From positions 1 to 63,737 of the forward strand of contig WSUB01000210.1 of NCBI GenBank assembly GCA_019633425.1: DNA of 63,737 nt. The letters are read 5' to 3'. Under the pieces are notes generated by a model, which saw nothing but the letters and a program-made list of their open reading frames with translations, searched no databases and had not been told where the DNA came from. Positions within the stretch are counted from its first letter, which is position 1. Every line of letters starts with the position of its first letter. Below are positions 32,262 to 43,624 of this stretch, piece by piece. This DNA comes from Tulasnella sp. 424. Taxonomy: Eukaryota > Basidiomycota > Agaricomycetes > Cantharellales > Tulasnellaceae. The translations under genes were made by a program, and so were the position numbers.

Positions 32262-34238
32262 ATGTCGTTTTTCTTCCGGCCTGCATTCTACCCAGAATGT
32301 CCCATCTACTCGTCATATCGACCAGCAGTCTTATATGACGAGGCTTACTACCGCCACGTCGCCGAGGAACACCAGCGCCGAACTCAAGCTGCTCTCGCAT
32401 TAGCCTGAGAGGAGGAAAGACGCCAATTTCAAGCTGCCCCCTCAACGGCTATACCATGAGGAACCCCACTTCCGCTCCGAATACGGACCGGACTATTTCC
32501 CCACTCGATCCCACTACGCCCATGGGCCGTTCGATATCCCGTTCGACGCCTACGAATCCCAACTCCCTCCTCGATACGAAAATCTTCCCAACGTTTCTCG
32601 ATGTTCATCCTCACCCGCCCTTCGCTCGCACGAACAGGCCATTCGGGACAGCCACAAGCGTCAGATCGAAGAATGGGTCCAGCGTCGACGCCAACGCGAG
32701 CTCGAGGAAGCAGAGTTCAGACGGTCGAAGGAACTTGAGAGAAGGCGAGACGACGAGTTGATGAGGGAATTGCTAGCCGCACTTGGCATCGACTTTCTTC
32801 AATGCAACTGAGCAGCACCAGTCGACACTTCCTCTCCCCACTTAACTAGAAGGGAATTCGATGAGGAACTAGATTCGTCGTCTACGGCCCCGCGTCAGGT
32901 GAGCATTTCTTTTCGACTTGGTCCAGTCAACATTCGGCTGACCATCGACATCACCAGGTCCCCACCCACTCCCAGACGTATGAATCCAGCCGACACATTT
33001 CATCACCACAGCCAGTCCAGGCTTCCGTGCCAGCATCTACGCCATCCACCTCTCCCTCACTCGACTTCGCCAGCCAACTTTGGAATGCCCTTAGTGGTGG
33101 ACGTTCCAACGAGGAGAGAGCAAACATCTTGCGAGACCTTGGCCTTGACGTTCCCTTCAATGTCACCCTTGCTCCGAAGACCCGCGGTCCTGCAGCTGAA
33201 CAGGTTCGTATTACGCAAGCGATGTAACGGATTTCACAGGTGTATTGACATGCTTTCTTCCTCCCCGATGCAGCGGCCAATCCCAGCTCAACGCAGCACT
33301 GCGGCACCAAGACCGACCGCTCCTCAGCCACAGGCGCAGCCGTCCAGGCCAGCCGCCAGCGCCTCTCCCTATCCCAGTCATCGACCATTCTGCAGCTCCG
33401 ACAACTCCACAACCCAAGCCATCAACAAGTCGCAATCCTTCCCCTGCTCCAGTCAAGCAAAGCCCATTTGCGCAGATCGAATCAATCCAAACCAAGTTTG
33501 ACTCTCTACGAGCCTCAACTCCAGACCTATCCGATCATCAGAAGAAGCACGAGTACCTCGCCGAACTGAACAAGCTGTTGACGTCGCTTGACGCGGTCGA
33601 AAGCAGTGGGTCGGAGAGCATTAGAGGTGCGCGGAAGGCGCTCGTCCGTGCCGTGGAGGACGAGCTGGAGGAAATTGAAGGGAGCCAGGATGTGGAGAAG
33701 CACGAGGCTGATGAAGACCAGCATACGGAGGAGCCTAAAGAGGAAGTCAAAGACCAATGAAAGCCAAACGTTGCAGAGGCTGCTCCCGAGTCTCAGGCTT
33801 CTGCCGAACCCGTAGCAGAGGAAGTCGAGATCAAATCCGTATCTGAATCGAACCCCACTCAACTGCACTCCATCGAACCTGCTATCGAGGAGCCCACCGA
33901 CGTCACTACTCTACCCTTGTCGACTGAGCCCGAACCTTCTTCCAAGCCTGCCTCAACGGAGGGTGAAACGCAACCCAGCGTTCCGGCCACCATCCCTGAC
34001 ATAATCTTGCCCGCATCACAAGCCAACGCAAAGCCGGAAGTCGATGCGGGTGATGAGGAGGTGCATGGAGCTAGCCAGGACACGGAGGAGCAACCCGGTC
34101 GCGGTTGTCAGTCGGCAATCGCGAGCCAAGACTCTAAGTTTCCCAAAACTCAGCGTCCTCCAAGCGTCGAGATCGAGGAGGTCCCTGATGAGGAGAGCTT
34201 GAGCGGGTCGCCATGGGTCGGCTATAAGGATCTATAAG
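32262..34238 (+). pseudogene. BAG-domain co-chaperone-like pseudogene
   Basis: Reads from MSFFFRPAFYPECPIY through a charged coiled region (HKRQIEEWVQRRRQRELEEAE) to a BAG domain near 33470-33700 (IESIQTKFDSLRAS, then LNKLLTSLDAVESSGSESIRG). A Glu/Ser/Pro-rich tail ends GSPWVGYKDL. BAG domains bind the ATPase domain of Hsp70. Three in-frame TGA codons (about 32409, 32811 and 33758) and frame changes near 32450 and 33360 break it. Introns at about 32898-32957 and 33204-33273 retain GT..AG ends. All three stops are TGA, as C-to-T change in CGA codons would give. Confidence 0.78.
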
Positions 34239-35100
34239 TCAGTGGTCCCATCGCAGGGCACTATGGAATCCAGTACATTGGAAAATCAAATTTATCGTAT
34301 GCTTTGGTGTATATTTATCACCTTGCTCCGTCAACGTCTCTCTCATTATCGTATTTACGTAATCAGTGCGCGGTGCCACCTGCAGGGTCCTAGTCCCCCG
34401 CCGGAGGTTAGTCGGTGCTTCCTTTTCTCTGTCCCCCAAACACCCCTGCTAACGTCTACTCGTTCTTCGCTTCTCTACATCTTCAATTACTTATGATTCT
34501 GCCGCCTCATTTGTGTCTTGTTGCTGAGTGACTCTGATGTATTGGCATTGTTAGCTAGCCTTTTCAAGCCAGTTTGCAAGTTTGGGGAATAGAAAGTAGT
34601 TCCTGCTGCTTCCCTGACCAGAACTTTGAAAACACCGCATGTGCGTTTAATCTGGTTATCTGCCAATCGTCCATCATCACTTGCCCGTTCTACTCAGCAA
34701 CAGGAAAAAGCAATACTAGCGTCATATGCGGTAGTAAGAGGACGTGGTGTCGGTGTAAACGATTTTGCTATTAAGCGAGAGTTTAATCTGGAAGCTCCGG
34801 CGCTGTTATCGGTACTATTCCGCCCTTTGGATACCTTCAATATGCCCAAGCGGTAGTACACCAACGCATGTGCAGGTGGACCTTCGCGGCTTTCGATTCT
34901 ATTCATGCTAGTTCTGATTCAGAATGGCATCGAGTCACTCTAACTTGAGTTTCCAGAGCGACAACGGTCACGAAGTGCTTATTGAGCTCATTTCGCTCTA
35001 CTTTACTACTGCTACAGTCTGCGCTCCGGGTCCACCCGAGCACATGGAGGCCTGCAATCGATCAATGTTCGACTCTCCAAGCTGTTCAAGTCCCAACCAT
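34239..35100. other. Intergenic, no supported gene
   Basis: About 0.85 kb. A plus-strand frame at 34626-34856 (QQQEKAILASYAVVRGRG) hints at a transposon DNA-binding remnant but is too short to assign. Confidence 0.35.
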
Positions 35101-35430
35101 GAAGAAAATACAGCCCCTGCCGCAAGGAAGCTGCAGATGGTATGTATGTCGCTAAGCGTTTCGGTATTAGTACGTCCCGTCCGAACCACAAAGACTAATA
35201 ATAAGCGCTTACGTGGTCTGTTTCTACGTAAAGGGATAAACTCCAGCAACTTGCCGAATGGCGAATCGATTCGTCCTCGATCGAATTCCCGAACGACGGC
35301 CCGGAGTTTCGCTCGATCGGGGAGGTTTTGCGACGGTTTCACGAGCGTTTTTGGTTTCTACTCCATCTTCGAAAAGTGGGCGGACGATTCAGCTCAAGCG
35401 GACGGCGGTTTGTTTAGACTTATCCCATTA
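35100..35430 (+). pseudogene. Kinase N-lobe exon fragment
   Basis: An orphan copy of the exon found at 47288-47491 and 47835-48038 in the kinase-TPR gene. The preceding intron (gtacgtcc..cgaa..cac..aag..tttctacgtaaag) and the exon start DKLQQLAEWRIDSSSIEF are shared, then it drifts out of frame after the expected glycine loop. The acceptor AG is still present. No kinase catalytic exons follow. Confidence 0.8.
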
Positions 35431-36048
35431 CTTGACTTTTGCTATTTACATTAAATAAAATAATAAAGGAGTCCACACAAAACTATAGCGAAGATTAATC
35501 TCCTGTCCCGGCTTCGGCGGGTTCCTGGAGCAAGGTGCTCGACGCACGACACGTGCGACCCAAGTTAATTGATGTACATGTAGCTTTATTTCTCTGATAT
35601 GCATTTGCAGTTTTCTTTGAAACGATGAGGGTTCCCTTAGTGGAAGATGTAGCATTCGGCCCCAAGTTGAACGTATGCATCGCGTCGATACTTATCCCGA
35701 ACCCATCGTTATCTCCTACTCTTTCACCCAAATATTCTTAACACACTGTTCCACTTGCACATCTTCAAGCTGATAGGCTTCGTTGAGGGCGCGGAGAACT
35801 GAGTCGCCTGGCTTGTTTCCTTGGGAAGTTCGGAATGGGGACATCCGAGAGTTTAGCCGCCGGAGACTGGGACATTCTCGAACATGAAGAGCACCATATA
35901 TCGCCTCACGAGCCCAATGAACCTGTTGAGGGGGGACATCCGTAGTAACTCCAAGCCCTTGATTATCTAGCCTCGCCGGCGACGGAAGGTCGTTGAAGCC
36001 TAGTCAGCTATGTAAGCAGTAGGTTACAGCCCAAAGGTCTTGAATGCA
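35431..36048. other. Intergenic with a short DUF4246 fragment
   Basis: About 60 bases at 35890-35950 match the minus-strand PPQQ..HW.REAIY segment of the DUF4246 last exon. The adjacent sequence to 36048 equals the 3' flank found after copy A (27690-27782; cccttgaatatctag, ggaaggt.gttgaagcc). The rest is unassigned. Confidence 0.55.
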
Positions 36049-37964
36049 TTAATGCTCGCAGAAATTGAATTCGGTACAAAAATGCTGCTTGTTCACTTTT
36101 CCATCCCAGGCTGTCCTCTCGTCCATCAGTCGCTCTCGATAGCTTTCGGCCTCCGCCCAAGTCATCACGCTGTCGACATTGTCCAACACCATATCCGCCA
36201 GTTCTTGGGGTAGTGGGACCTTTACGCCATGATCATCTTTGGTAAATGATTCATACAATGCCTGGCGGGTCCAATGACTTTGCTGGGGAGGAATATTTGT
36301 GGTCGACGGAACTCGGGTTTCTGGGTCAACCAGGAATAAGGCGAGGATCTTGCGATAGCCTGGTTTTGTTGGGTCGGCAAGCTTGAATGAAGAGACTTGA
36401 TGCTGATATATGTTTGGGAAAGCAATGCATCGGTTGACAGACGTCTTTACCGCACCAACAACTTGATTGCTTTCTTGGCCACTTCAGATCCGGGAGAACC
36501 AAAGAGAAGTTTATTCAGCAACTGCTCGCAGGTAGATACCAAATGACTGCGTACTACTCCATGCCCCATGTTAATTCAATTCCCTTGTCATCATTCTGTT
36601 CGTAGTTTTGACTAAAAAAATTGACGGCCACACGGAATGTAATATGACTGTCAGTGATGTTGTTGCAGTCGTAGTAGTAGATCCCTGAAGCGACGATCCG
36701 TTCATTGGCCATTCCCTCCACGTGCCAGTTTCCACCTGGGTATTCGGGCTTATCTGGGCTCTATGAGAAACCAGATAAATCGTCAGAACGGAGGAGACAC
36801 GAGTGGTGTAGTACAAACTAGGTGTATATTGGCTAGCTTGACAATGACTTGTACCGTCTTCCCTTGGATTGAATACGTTGCATTTCGCTGAGTGACGTCT
36901 TGCCCGCTTTCATGATACCCCTTCTCATCCACCCAAGGCAAACAGATGATCTTATTCTCCTCGTATGCTTGATCTAGTTTGTCAAACTCCTCTTCACTAA
37001 TGCTTCCGCAATCTGACCATGACGGTTTTGGATGCCCCTCACTTGCGTCCCATCCATACAGCCCGTCCGTCTTCTTTCTTCCTGGGAGGTCATTGTTATT
37101 GTCTGGATGTATGTCGGTTAATACTCGGTCCCATAGAAGTGAGAAGCGTCCCACTAAAGCTTCGATGACGGGAACAAGTTCCTTGTGAGTTTGCGGGTGA
37201 ACGTTGTTGATATAGCCCAGAGCCCTCGCCGGTGTCCCGTCATGGCCCACTTGGAAATCAGTCGGGATCCACGAGAACCTCTTCGAATACGCCCACTCCG
37301 CTAAATTACTATACGTTGGACGGAGTGCGGCCAGAGCTTTCTTGCCATCGACTGTATCCCAGCATTGGGTGCGCTCATAAACGGCGCAGAATAGCGAGGG
37401 GTGGACGAGATCAAGGACTAGGTTGTCGGATCGAGGATGCCAATCCTTTTCATCTTCGGGAACGTTTTCGAGTACCGCAGCTGCTGATATCAATTTGGAC
37501 CTCAATTCCTTGGAGATTAGAGCGTCCGACTCCCAAACTCGAACGTGACAGGATGGCTGTTTGCAAGTAAAGGTTTGGCCGCGTTCTCTAAAGCTAACAA
37601 TGAAGGGGTGCAAACCTGAATCCCTGTTGCTTCGTCTCTCATTGTCGCGTAGTCTTCGAGCTCGTCTAGGACCCACTCAATCTCATCTTCATTGAGTTTA
37701 GCTCCTCTGATCGTCTGTTCCGATGCTTCCTCCGCCCATTTCGAACGGATATCAGGATCGTTGATCTTGGTCCACCATGAATTCTTGCACCGGAGAGCAT
37801 AAGATAGCTCGATCATGCGAAGGTCTACCAGCTATTCAAGAAGCTCAGGTTAGTGGGATGGTTCCCCGGGAACTGGTTGCTTGGCACACAGGCAATACTG
37901 GATCATCACTGTTGTTGGTCTCGAAACGGCCGGCAAACGGAAAAGGGAACTTGTTGGTAGTCAT
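36049..37964 (-). CDS. DUF4246 family protein (copy B)
   Basis: Same five-exon structure as copy A, with high nucleotide similarity including introns. It starts MTTNKFPFPFAGRFE at 37964 and ends VNKQHFCTEFNFCEH at 36049. I read all exons open: LVDLRMIELSY, PSCHVRVWESDALIS, TDFQVGHDGTPARALGY, WHVEGMANERIVASGIYYYD, GIELTWGMEYNQVVG and QHQVSSFKLADPTKPGYRK. The H-x-E, distal H and R pattern is kept. It is separated by about 0.3 kb from copy C in the same orientation, a tandem pair. Confidence 0.86.
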
Positions 37965-38278
37965 TGCTGAGCTTGTCGATTCCTTGCCTTGTAGAGAGAT
38001 GAGTGAAAACTGGTGGTTGTTCGAAAAAGCGCTCTTGTTGGCGGGGTTACAATCAGCAGTGGCCATATGGTTCTATGCCGTTTGAACCGGTCTCACGTTG
38101 GCAGGACCCCCGTCAATGCCGTGACAGGCGCCAGGGTGACCCTCAGCACAGCCACAGAAGCCATCGAAAGAACCACCCCAGAAGAGTGCCGTTGCCACGT
38201 ATAACTGAGAATACAGCGAACATATGAGCAATATTGATTTCGATTCAAGACAAACGCGCGAACCTCGATATCCGCGCG

Positions 38279-40229
38279 TCAATGCTCGCAGAAGTTAAAC
38301 TGGGTACAGAAGTGGTACCGGTCAACGTCACGTACAAAAGCCGTCCTCTCATCCATCAATTGCTCCCTATACGCTTTGGCCTCTGCCAAGGACATCACGT
38401 TATCAACTCGGTCCACAACCATATCCACTGCATCTACGGGAAGAGGGGCTGAATTCAGCTTATGACGATCCTTGACAAGAGCATCATATATCGCCTCACC
38501 AGCCCAATGAATCTGTTGAGGGGGAATATCCGTAGTCGACGGTATACGGTTTTCAGGATCAACCAGGAATAAGGCGACGATTTTGCGGTGGCCTGGTTTA
38601 GTAGGGTCGACGAGCTGGAACGATGAGACTTGATGTTGATAAATATTCGGGAAGGCGATGCATCGATTGACGGATGTTTTGACAGCACCGACGACTTGGT
38701 TGCTTGGTTGTCCTCTTTTGGAGGTGAAGAAGGAAAACCCTTAACTTCTGGCGGAATTGGAATACAAAGAAGTGACCTACGACTCCATTCCCCACGTTAA
38801 CCTTATCCCGGTGCTATCGCTCTCCTCGTAATGAGCGCCTTCAAAATTAACCCCCATACGGAAGGCAAGTTGACTGTCGGTGACGTTTTCACAGTCGTAG
38901 TAGTAGATGCCAGAGGCGACGATGCGTTCGTTCGCCATGCCTTCGACATGCCAGGCGCCGCCGGGGTACTCGGGCTTTTCCGGGGTCTGCAATAGACAAA
39001 CGGTCGGCGTCAGTTATGATACTTGGCGGGTTCGAGGGAATGGTTTCAAAACATACGGACCAAGTGAATATTGGCTAACTTGACAATAACTTGAACCGGT
39101 GTCCCTTGAATTGAGTACGTGATGTACCGGTCGGTTATATCTTCGCCACTTCCACGGTACCCGCGTTCATCAACCGTTGGAAGCACGATGATTTTATGAT
39201 TTTCCCAAGCTTCATACCGTCTATCGAATTCCTCATCCTCCATTTCCTGGCGGCTTTGTCGCGAAGGACATGGATGCTCTGGGTGATCGGTCCACTCATA
39301 TGCGGGATAAACCTTCTCTCTCCCAGGGAGGCAGTCCTTGTTTCTGGGATGGATGTCGGTCAAAACCTTGTCCCAGAGAAGTGAAAAGCGCCCAACAAGG
39401 GCTTCGATGACGGAAATGAGGTCTTTGTGATGCTGTGGGTGGATGTTATTGATGTAGCCTAGGGCTGTCGCTGGTGCGCCATCGTCCTCTAAGTTAAAGT
39501 CGGTAGGGATCCAGCAGAACGTTTCCGAATATGCCCAGCCCTCCAGATCCTCACTAGGGTTTCTGAGAGGTTTCAAGAAGCGAGCTCCGTTTGAGGTAAT
39601 CCAGCGTTGGGTGCGACCGTAAACCGCGCAGAAAAGAGATGGGTGGACGAGGTCGAGGACCTGGTTGTTGGATCGAGGGTGCCAGTCTTTCTCCTCCTCG
39701 GGGACGTTCTCGAGAACGGCGACTGCGGACTTCAATCTTGAATGTAGGTCTTGAGAAATCAGTTTATCGGACTCCCAAATCCGGACGTGACACGACGGCT
39801 GTAGCAGCGCTGTCAGAAAACGATGCTCGATCTTTGAAAGAAATGAAGTGTTAGAAAGGTCTCACCTGGATACCGGTTTCCTCGTCCCTCATCAGCGCGT
39901 AGTCCTCCAGCTCATCAAGCAACCACTCGATTTCCGCCTCCTTGAGCTTGCCCCCTTGGATCTCTTGTTCAAGTGCTTCCGCCTTCCATTTCGATCGAAT
40001 GGCGGGATCTTTGACTTTGATCCACCACGAAGGTTTGCATCGCAAGACGTATGATAGCTCGATCATACGAAGGTCGACGAGCTGAGGGGATAACAAAATT
40101 TTCCTGTTAGCAAGCTTTCCATAATTGAGCAGAGCCGTCGAGTGTCGTCCTCACCGTCAAAGCCGTATCGCCATCCTCATTGTATGCCTCAAAGTCGGTG
40201 AACGGGAAGGGGAAGTCGAGCACTGACAT
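38279..40229 (-). CDS. DUF4246 family protein (copy C)
   Basis: A more diverged member with the same five-exon plan. Exon 1 is MSVLDFPFPFTDFEAYNEDG then DTALT with a GTGAGG donor. Exon 2 starts LVDLRMIELSYVLRCKPSWW, exon 3 PSCHVRIWESDKLIS, exon 4 TPEKPEYPGGAWHVEG. The last exon encodes NQVVGAVKTSVNRCIAFPN, QHQVSSFQLVDPTKPGHRK and ends QFNFCEH. All read open with proper phases; the last intron (about 66 nt, acceptor at ccaaaag) is the least certain. The HVE, distal H and R residues are present. It is probably the oldest of the three and the donor of fragment D. Confidence 0.85.
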
Positions 40230-41547
40230 AATTCAGTTCTTTGAGAAACTTGAAAGTCGGTCCCAACCGTGGTCCTTAAATCTTTCGGCCTCGAGGCCTG
40301 CTTCGGAACTGCCAGAGACATTTTTATGTCAGACAAGGTAGCCACGTGCACAGTTCCCAAGGGACGCCAGCACAGTCGATCTACTCACGTTGGTATAGAA
40401 TTGCTTGGTTTGATGAGTCATTTGGAAAGCGGCCTACGCGTTGAGACTTGGCTAGTTACCGAACAAACAGTCCAGCGTTTGATGTGGCGAGGTTTGGAAG
40501 CTGCTTCGCACGGCGTGCGCCACAATGTCACGGTCTCGTCACTGGATCCAAGACTGACATGAACGCATACTGGAACGGCTATAGGACTTCGCGGATAGCA
40601 AGATATATTCCACTAAAAACTACTATAAAAGCTAGCTGGACAGGCGGACTGGAAAAAGCAATTCTCGCAGGTCGGAGGTCCCCATTAAGTTGTACTAACT
40701 ACAGACTAGGTCCCCATGCATCCCGCGAAACACGCAGCAAGAACCAAACTCGGCAATCAGCCAATCACGCGTGTTGGGCAAAACCAGCGTCTCACATTCT
40801 ACCCACCGGTCTCATAAAACTTTCACCAATCACTGTAACCCACTGCTGCAAGGTAGCGTAATAGCGACTCCGTGGGGTATCCCAAGATTTCGGCGAGACG
40901 GCGGGTATTTTCGGCAATAGGGCGGGGAGATCAAGGTTTAAGGGTTGTTTGTTTTGCACTCTCGATGTCTCCCGCTCCGTTCCGTGCTCCCCCATTGCAA
41001 CCCCCAACCTGCGTCTTTTTCGCGTTGAAATCTCAGAAAATATCCTGGTCCACGCGTAAAACATGAGTGATGATTGAAAATAACTGGGTAACCTGAGGAC
41101 GGTCCGCGTTCGAAATGACTCTTGGGCATGCATGCGCAAGACCTCCAGTCCTTGTCCCTTCACCCCAGCACAAGTTCCACCACCCCCGTCTTCTCGGATC
41201 AACCAGACCAGATTCAATTCATTGAGTCCCTTAGTACACGCCAATAGGCGATGTCCGGTATCCGGTGGCGAACAATTATCGACAGCAGTCGACGGATTAG
41301 AAAAAGGTGCTAGCTGAGGCCGTTACCACGAAATATTTCTGTAACAAGTTCGATTAATTTCTCTGAGAATCCTTCTCTCTCGCTCCATATACTCAATATG
41401 ATGCGCGTAACTTGACTGGCCATGAAACGAGGCTGATGTTAAACCATTCACCGAACGAATATCGAAATTTCAGCAAGAATTTTCTGACCATTTTATTCTT
41501 CCAAGCTATACTCCCTATCGAAGCTGAGCTCAGGAAGTACTGACGCT
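40230..41547. other. Intergenic, no supported gene
   Basis: About 1.3 kb. The last ~230 bases (from 41310: gctgaggccgttaccacg, aatttcagcaagaattttct) are the 3' flank shared by all three acidic-tail F-box genes (also from about 50205 and 53160). A minus-strand open frame at 40792-41244 has no recognisable family. Confidence 0.5.
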
Positions 41548-43128
41548 TTAGGAAATCTCTACGACCTGCACCTCTTCTCTCAATAGTCTAAGAAGCTCGC
41601 CCGAGGCAGCGTCTACGATCTTCCTACCTTTTATCACCACCGTTTCAATCGGCATCCACCACAAACTTCCCGCATCTTCATCGACCCCTGCCCCGACAAC
41701 TCCACTGGCCTCGTTTTTACCTTCATTCTCTCCCTCTCCATCATCTTCGCCTTCGCTATCGCTGTCCTCGTCATCCTCATCCTCATCATCCGTCTCGTCC
41801 TCTCCAGTTTCTTCATCGTCATAGTCGTCTTCATCATACTCGTCACCGTCCTCTTCTTCGCTTTCCTCTTCGTAATCGACAGGACCTGTTCCATTCCTGG
41901 AGCGGACGAAATCCAGGAGCCGTTTGAGAGTGCGGGGTGAAGGATTTCCACGTAAGATCAACTTGTTTAAGTGCGGCCACTCCACACCAAACACATCGCT
42001 CTCCTCTTTGCAGATACGGACAACCCCAATCTCCGCCACGCCCAGATCGAGAGAAGTGATGTATGGGAATACGTTTATGAGGAAACGGAAGAAATCCCCG
42101 TTATGCCGCGGCCTGTACCCGTCGTCTTCCGGGTCAATGACCAAAGAGCGGACGTTCTCGATGGTCAAGTTTCCTTCGACGTATTTTTCGGCCAACTGAT
42201 CCATGACCTCTTCCCAGTCGACCGGAAGACGTGACATCGTCTCGTAACAGACCGACGGCGCCGTGACGTGTACCGTTTCCAAATTCGGCGCGTGAAGGGC
42301 GAGCAAAAACCTAGTTGCAAAGTCGGCAGCGGTCCCACATTCCATCCCGAGGTAGCGTAGCGAAGGGCATGGTAGAACGAATTGCTCCTCCGAGTCGTCT
42401 TTGACGTCAAAAGTAGATTCGCCGCCCACAAAAGTGAGGTTTTCGAGCGAGGTTGACTTCGTAATAAGCGCAGAGATAGAAGAAGTAGACCATTGCCAAC
42501 ACGCGCCACTTTCCAGAGTGAGAGATTTGAGATTGCTGAGGTTAGAGTTGATGGGGAAGAGACCTGTCAAGGTGAGTGTCCGGAGATTCGTCCCTCCACC
42601 TGGGATTCTAATGGTCCGATTGGGTCCATCGTGGAACATGCTATCGTAGTCAAGATCGACCTCCTCGAGCATGGGCATCTCCAACTTCTCCAGTACACCT
42701 CTGACGACGTTTAAGCCACCATACGTCGTCATATAAGTAATGAGCACCCGGATCCTCGGAGCGGCAGGCCGGAGGACGTCGCACAAATGGTCACGAAGAC
42801 CACGTCTTTGAGAAGACTTGAAAATATAGAGCTGAATTTCGAGCGGAAGCGACTGTGAGCGCTCGATGCAGAGGCGTACGAGGTCGTGAGACGACTCCGC
42901 GTCGCTGATCCCGAAGGAGGTCCAGAGATCAGGAGTAGCGATGATGACTTGTCGTAGTCTGCTATTGATGCGAGTTAGGTGAAAGATGAAAGGAAAGTAA
43001 TCTACCGAGGAGCGGAGGTAGAACTGAGCAATGAGGATCAGTAGCTCTGTGGGCAACTTGCTTAGATAGTCGACAGGCTTCGGATCATGTTTCGGAGCAG
43101 GCATGGTATTCAGAGCCTTCTGATCCAT
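41548..43128 (-). CDS. F-box protein with acidic tail, copy 1
   Basis: Intronless, 526 residues. Residues ~20-60 (LSKLPTELLILIAQFYLRSS and INSRLRQVIIATPDLW) form a typical basidiomycete F-box-like motif with the conserved PDLW. A leucine-rich irregular repeat region follows (LRTLTLTG, NLKSLTLES, SLENLTFVG, SLRYLGME, PNLETVHV). Residues ~415-470 are almost only Asp/Glu/Ser, then a conserved end ETVVIKGRKIVDAASGELL and REEVQVVEIS. Likely an SCF substrate adaptor; target unknown. Paralogues lie at 50439-52016 and 53402-54982. Confidence 0.88.
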   Translation of the reverse strand: MDQKALNTMPAPKHDPKPVDYLSKLPTELLILIAQFYLRSSVDYFPFIFHLTRINSRLRQVIIATPDLWTSFGISDAESSHDLVRLCIERSQSLPLEIQLYIFKSSQRRGLRDHLCDVLRPAAPRIRVLITYMTTYGGLNVVRGVLEKLEMPMLEEVDLDYDSMFHDGPNRTIRIPGGGTNLRTLTLTGLFPINSNLSNLKSLTLESGACWQWSTSSISALITKSTSLENLTFVGGESTFDVKDDSEEQFVLPCPSLRYLGMECGTAADFATRFLLALHAPNLETVHVTAPSVCYETMSRLPVDWEEVMDQLAEKYVEGNLTIENVRSLVIDPEDDGYRPRHNGDFFRFLINVFPYITSLDLGVAEIGVVRICKEESDVFGVEWPHLNKLILRGNPSPRTLKRLLDFVRSRNGTGPVDYEEESEEEDGDEYDEDDYDDEETGEDETDDEDEDDEDSDSEGEDDGEGENEGKNEASGVVGAGVDEDAGSLWWMPIETVVIKGRKIVDAASGELLRLLREEVQVVEIS

Positions 43129-43624
43129 GGTGGCGTCAGTAATAAGTCAGTAAAGAAGTGCGAGGTACGAGCTCTTACAGGACTGGGATTTGCTACGACA
43201 GTGGCCGAGGGCGTCATGATAACAGATAAAAGTACTGTATAATGGGCGTGAAGGGGTCTACATGATTTCAAACAACAGAGAGTTAGCTGTAGGAGTGAAG
43301 AGGTTATTCAATACTCACGAACAGTGGCTATGTTGTGAGGGGGAAGTGCAGTGGTGGTTGTCGGAAAGCCGAGGACTACTGACGTCATCGGATTTTTATA
43401 TTGTTTTCCCAGAACGGGGATTCCCAGCGGCGTCTTCCACCAATTCCATGCGTCAAACAGTCTGGAGCATAACACCTCGACGATTGGATCTTTATTCCTA
43501 GCTATGATACGAGTTACCCGTTACATATTCATCCGCGCGCAGGGCTCGCTCGTGAAAATCAACAACCCGACACAGCCGTCAGACAGTCCAGCACTTAAGA
43601 CACGCCCGAATCACGATAATCGGT
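43129..43624. repeat. Duplicated 5' flank of F-box copy 1
   Basis: The upstream DNA matches the upstream DNA of F-box copy 3 (about 55010-55490): gagggcgtcatgataacag, gaagaggctcgttcaatactcacg-like sequence, cagcggcgtcttccacca and agggctcgctcgtgaaaat. Copy 2's upstream (52070-52540) is a more diverged version. It likely contains the promoter and shows duplication beyond the coding region. Confidence 0.8.

Noticed and set aside
34626..34856. Possible transposase DNA-binding remnant
   Set aside because: Only ~70 codons and no diagnostic motif or flanking inverted repeats.
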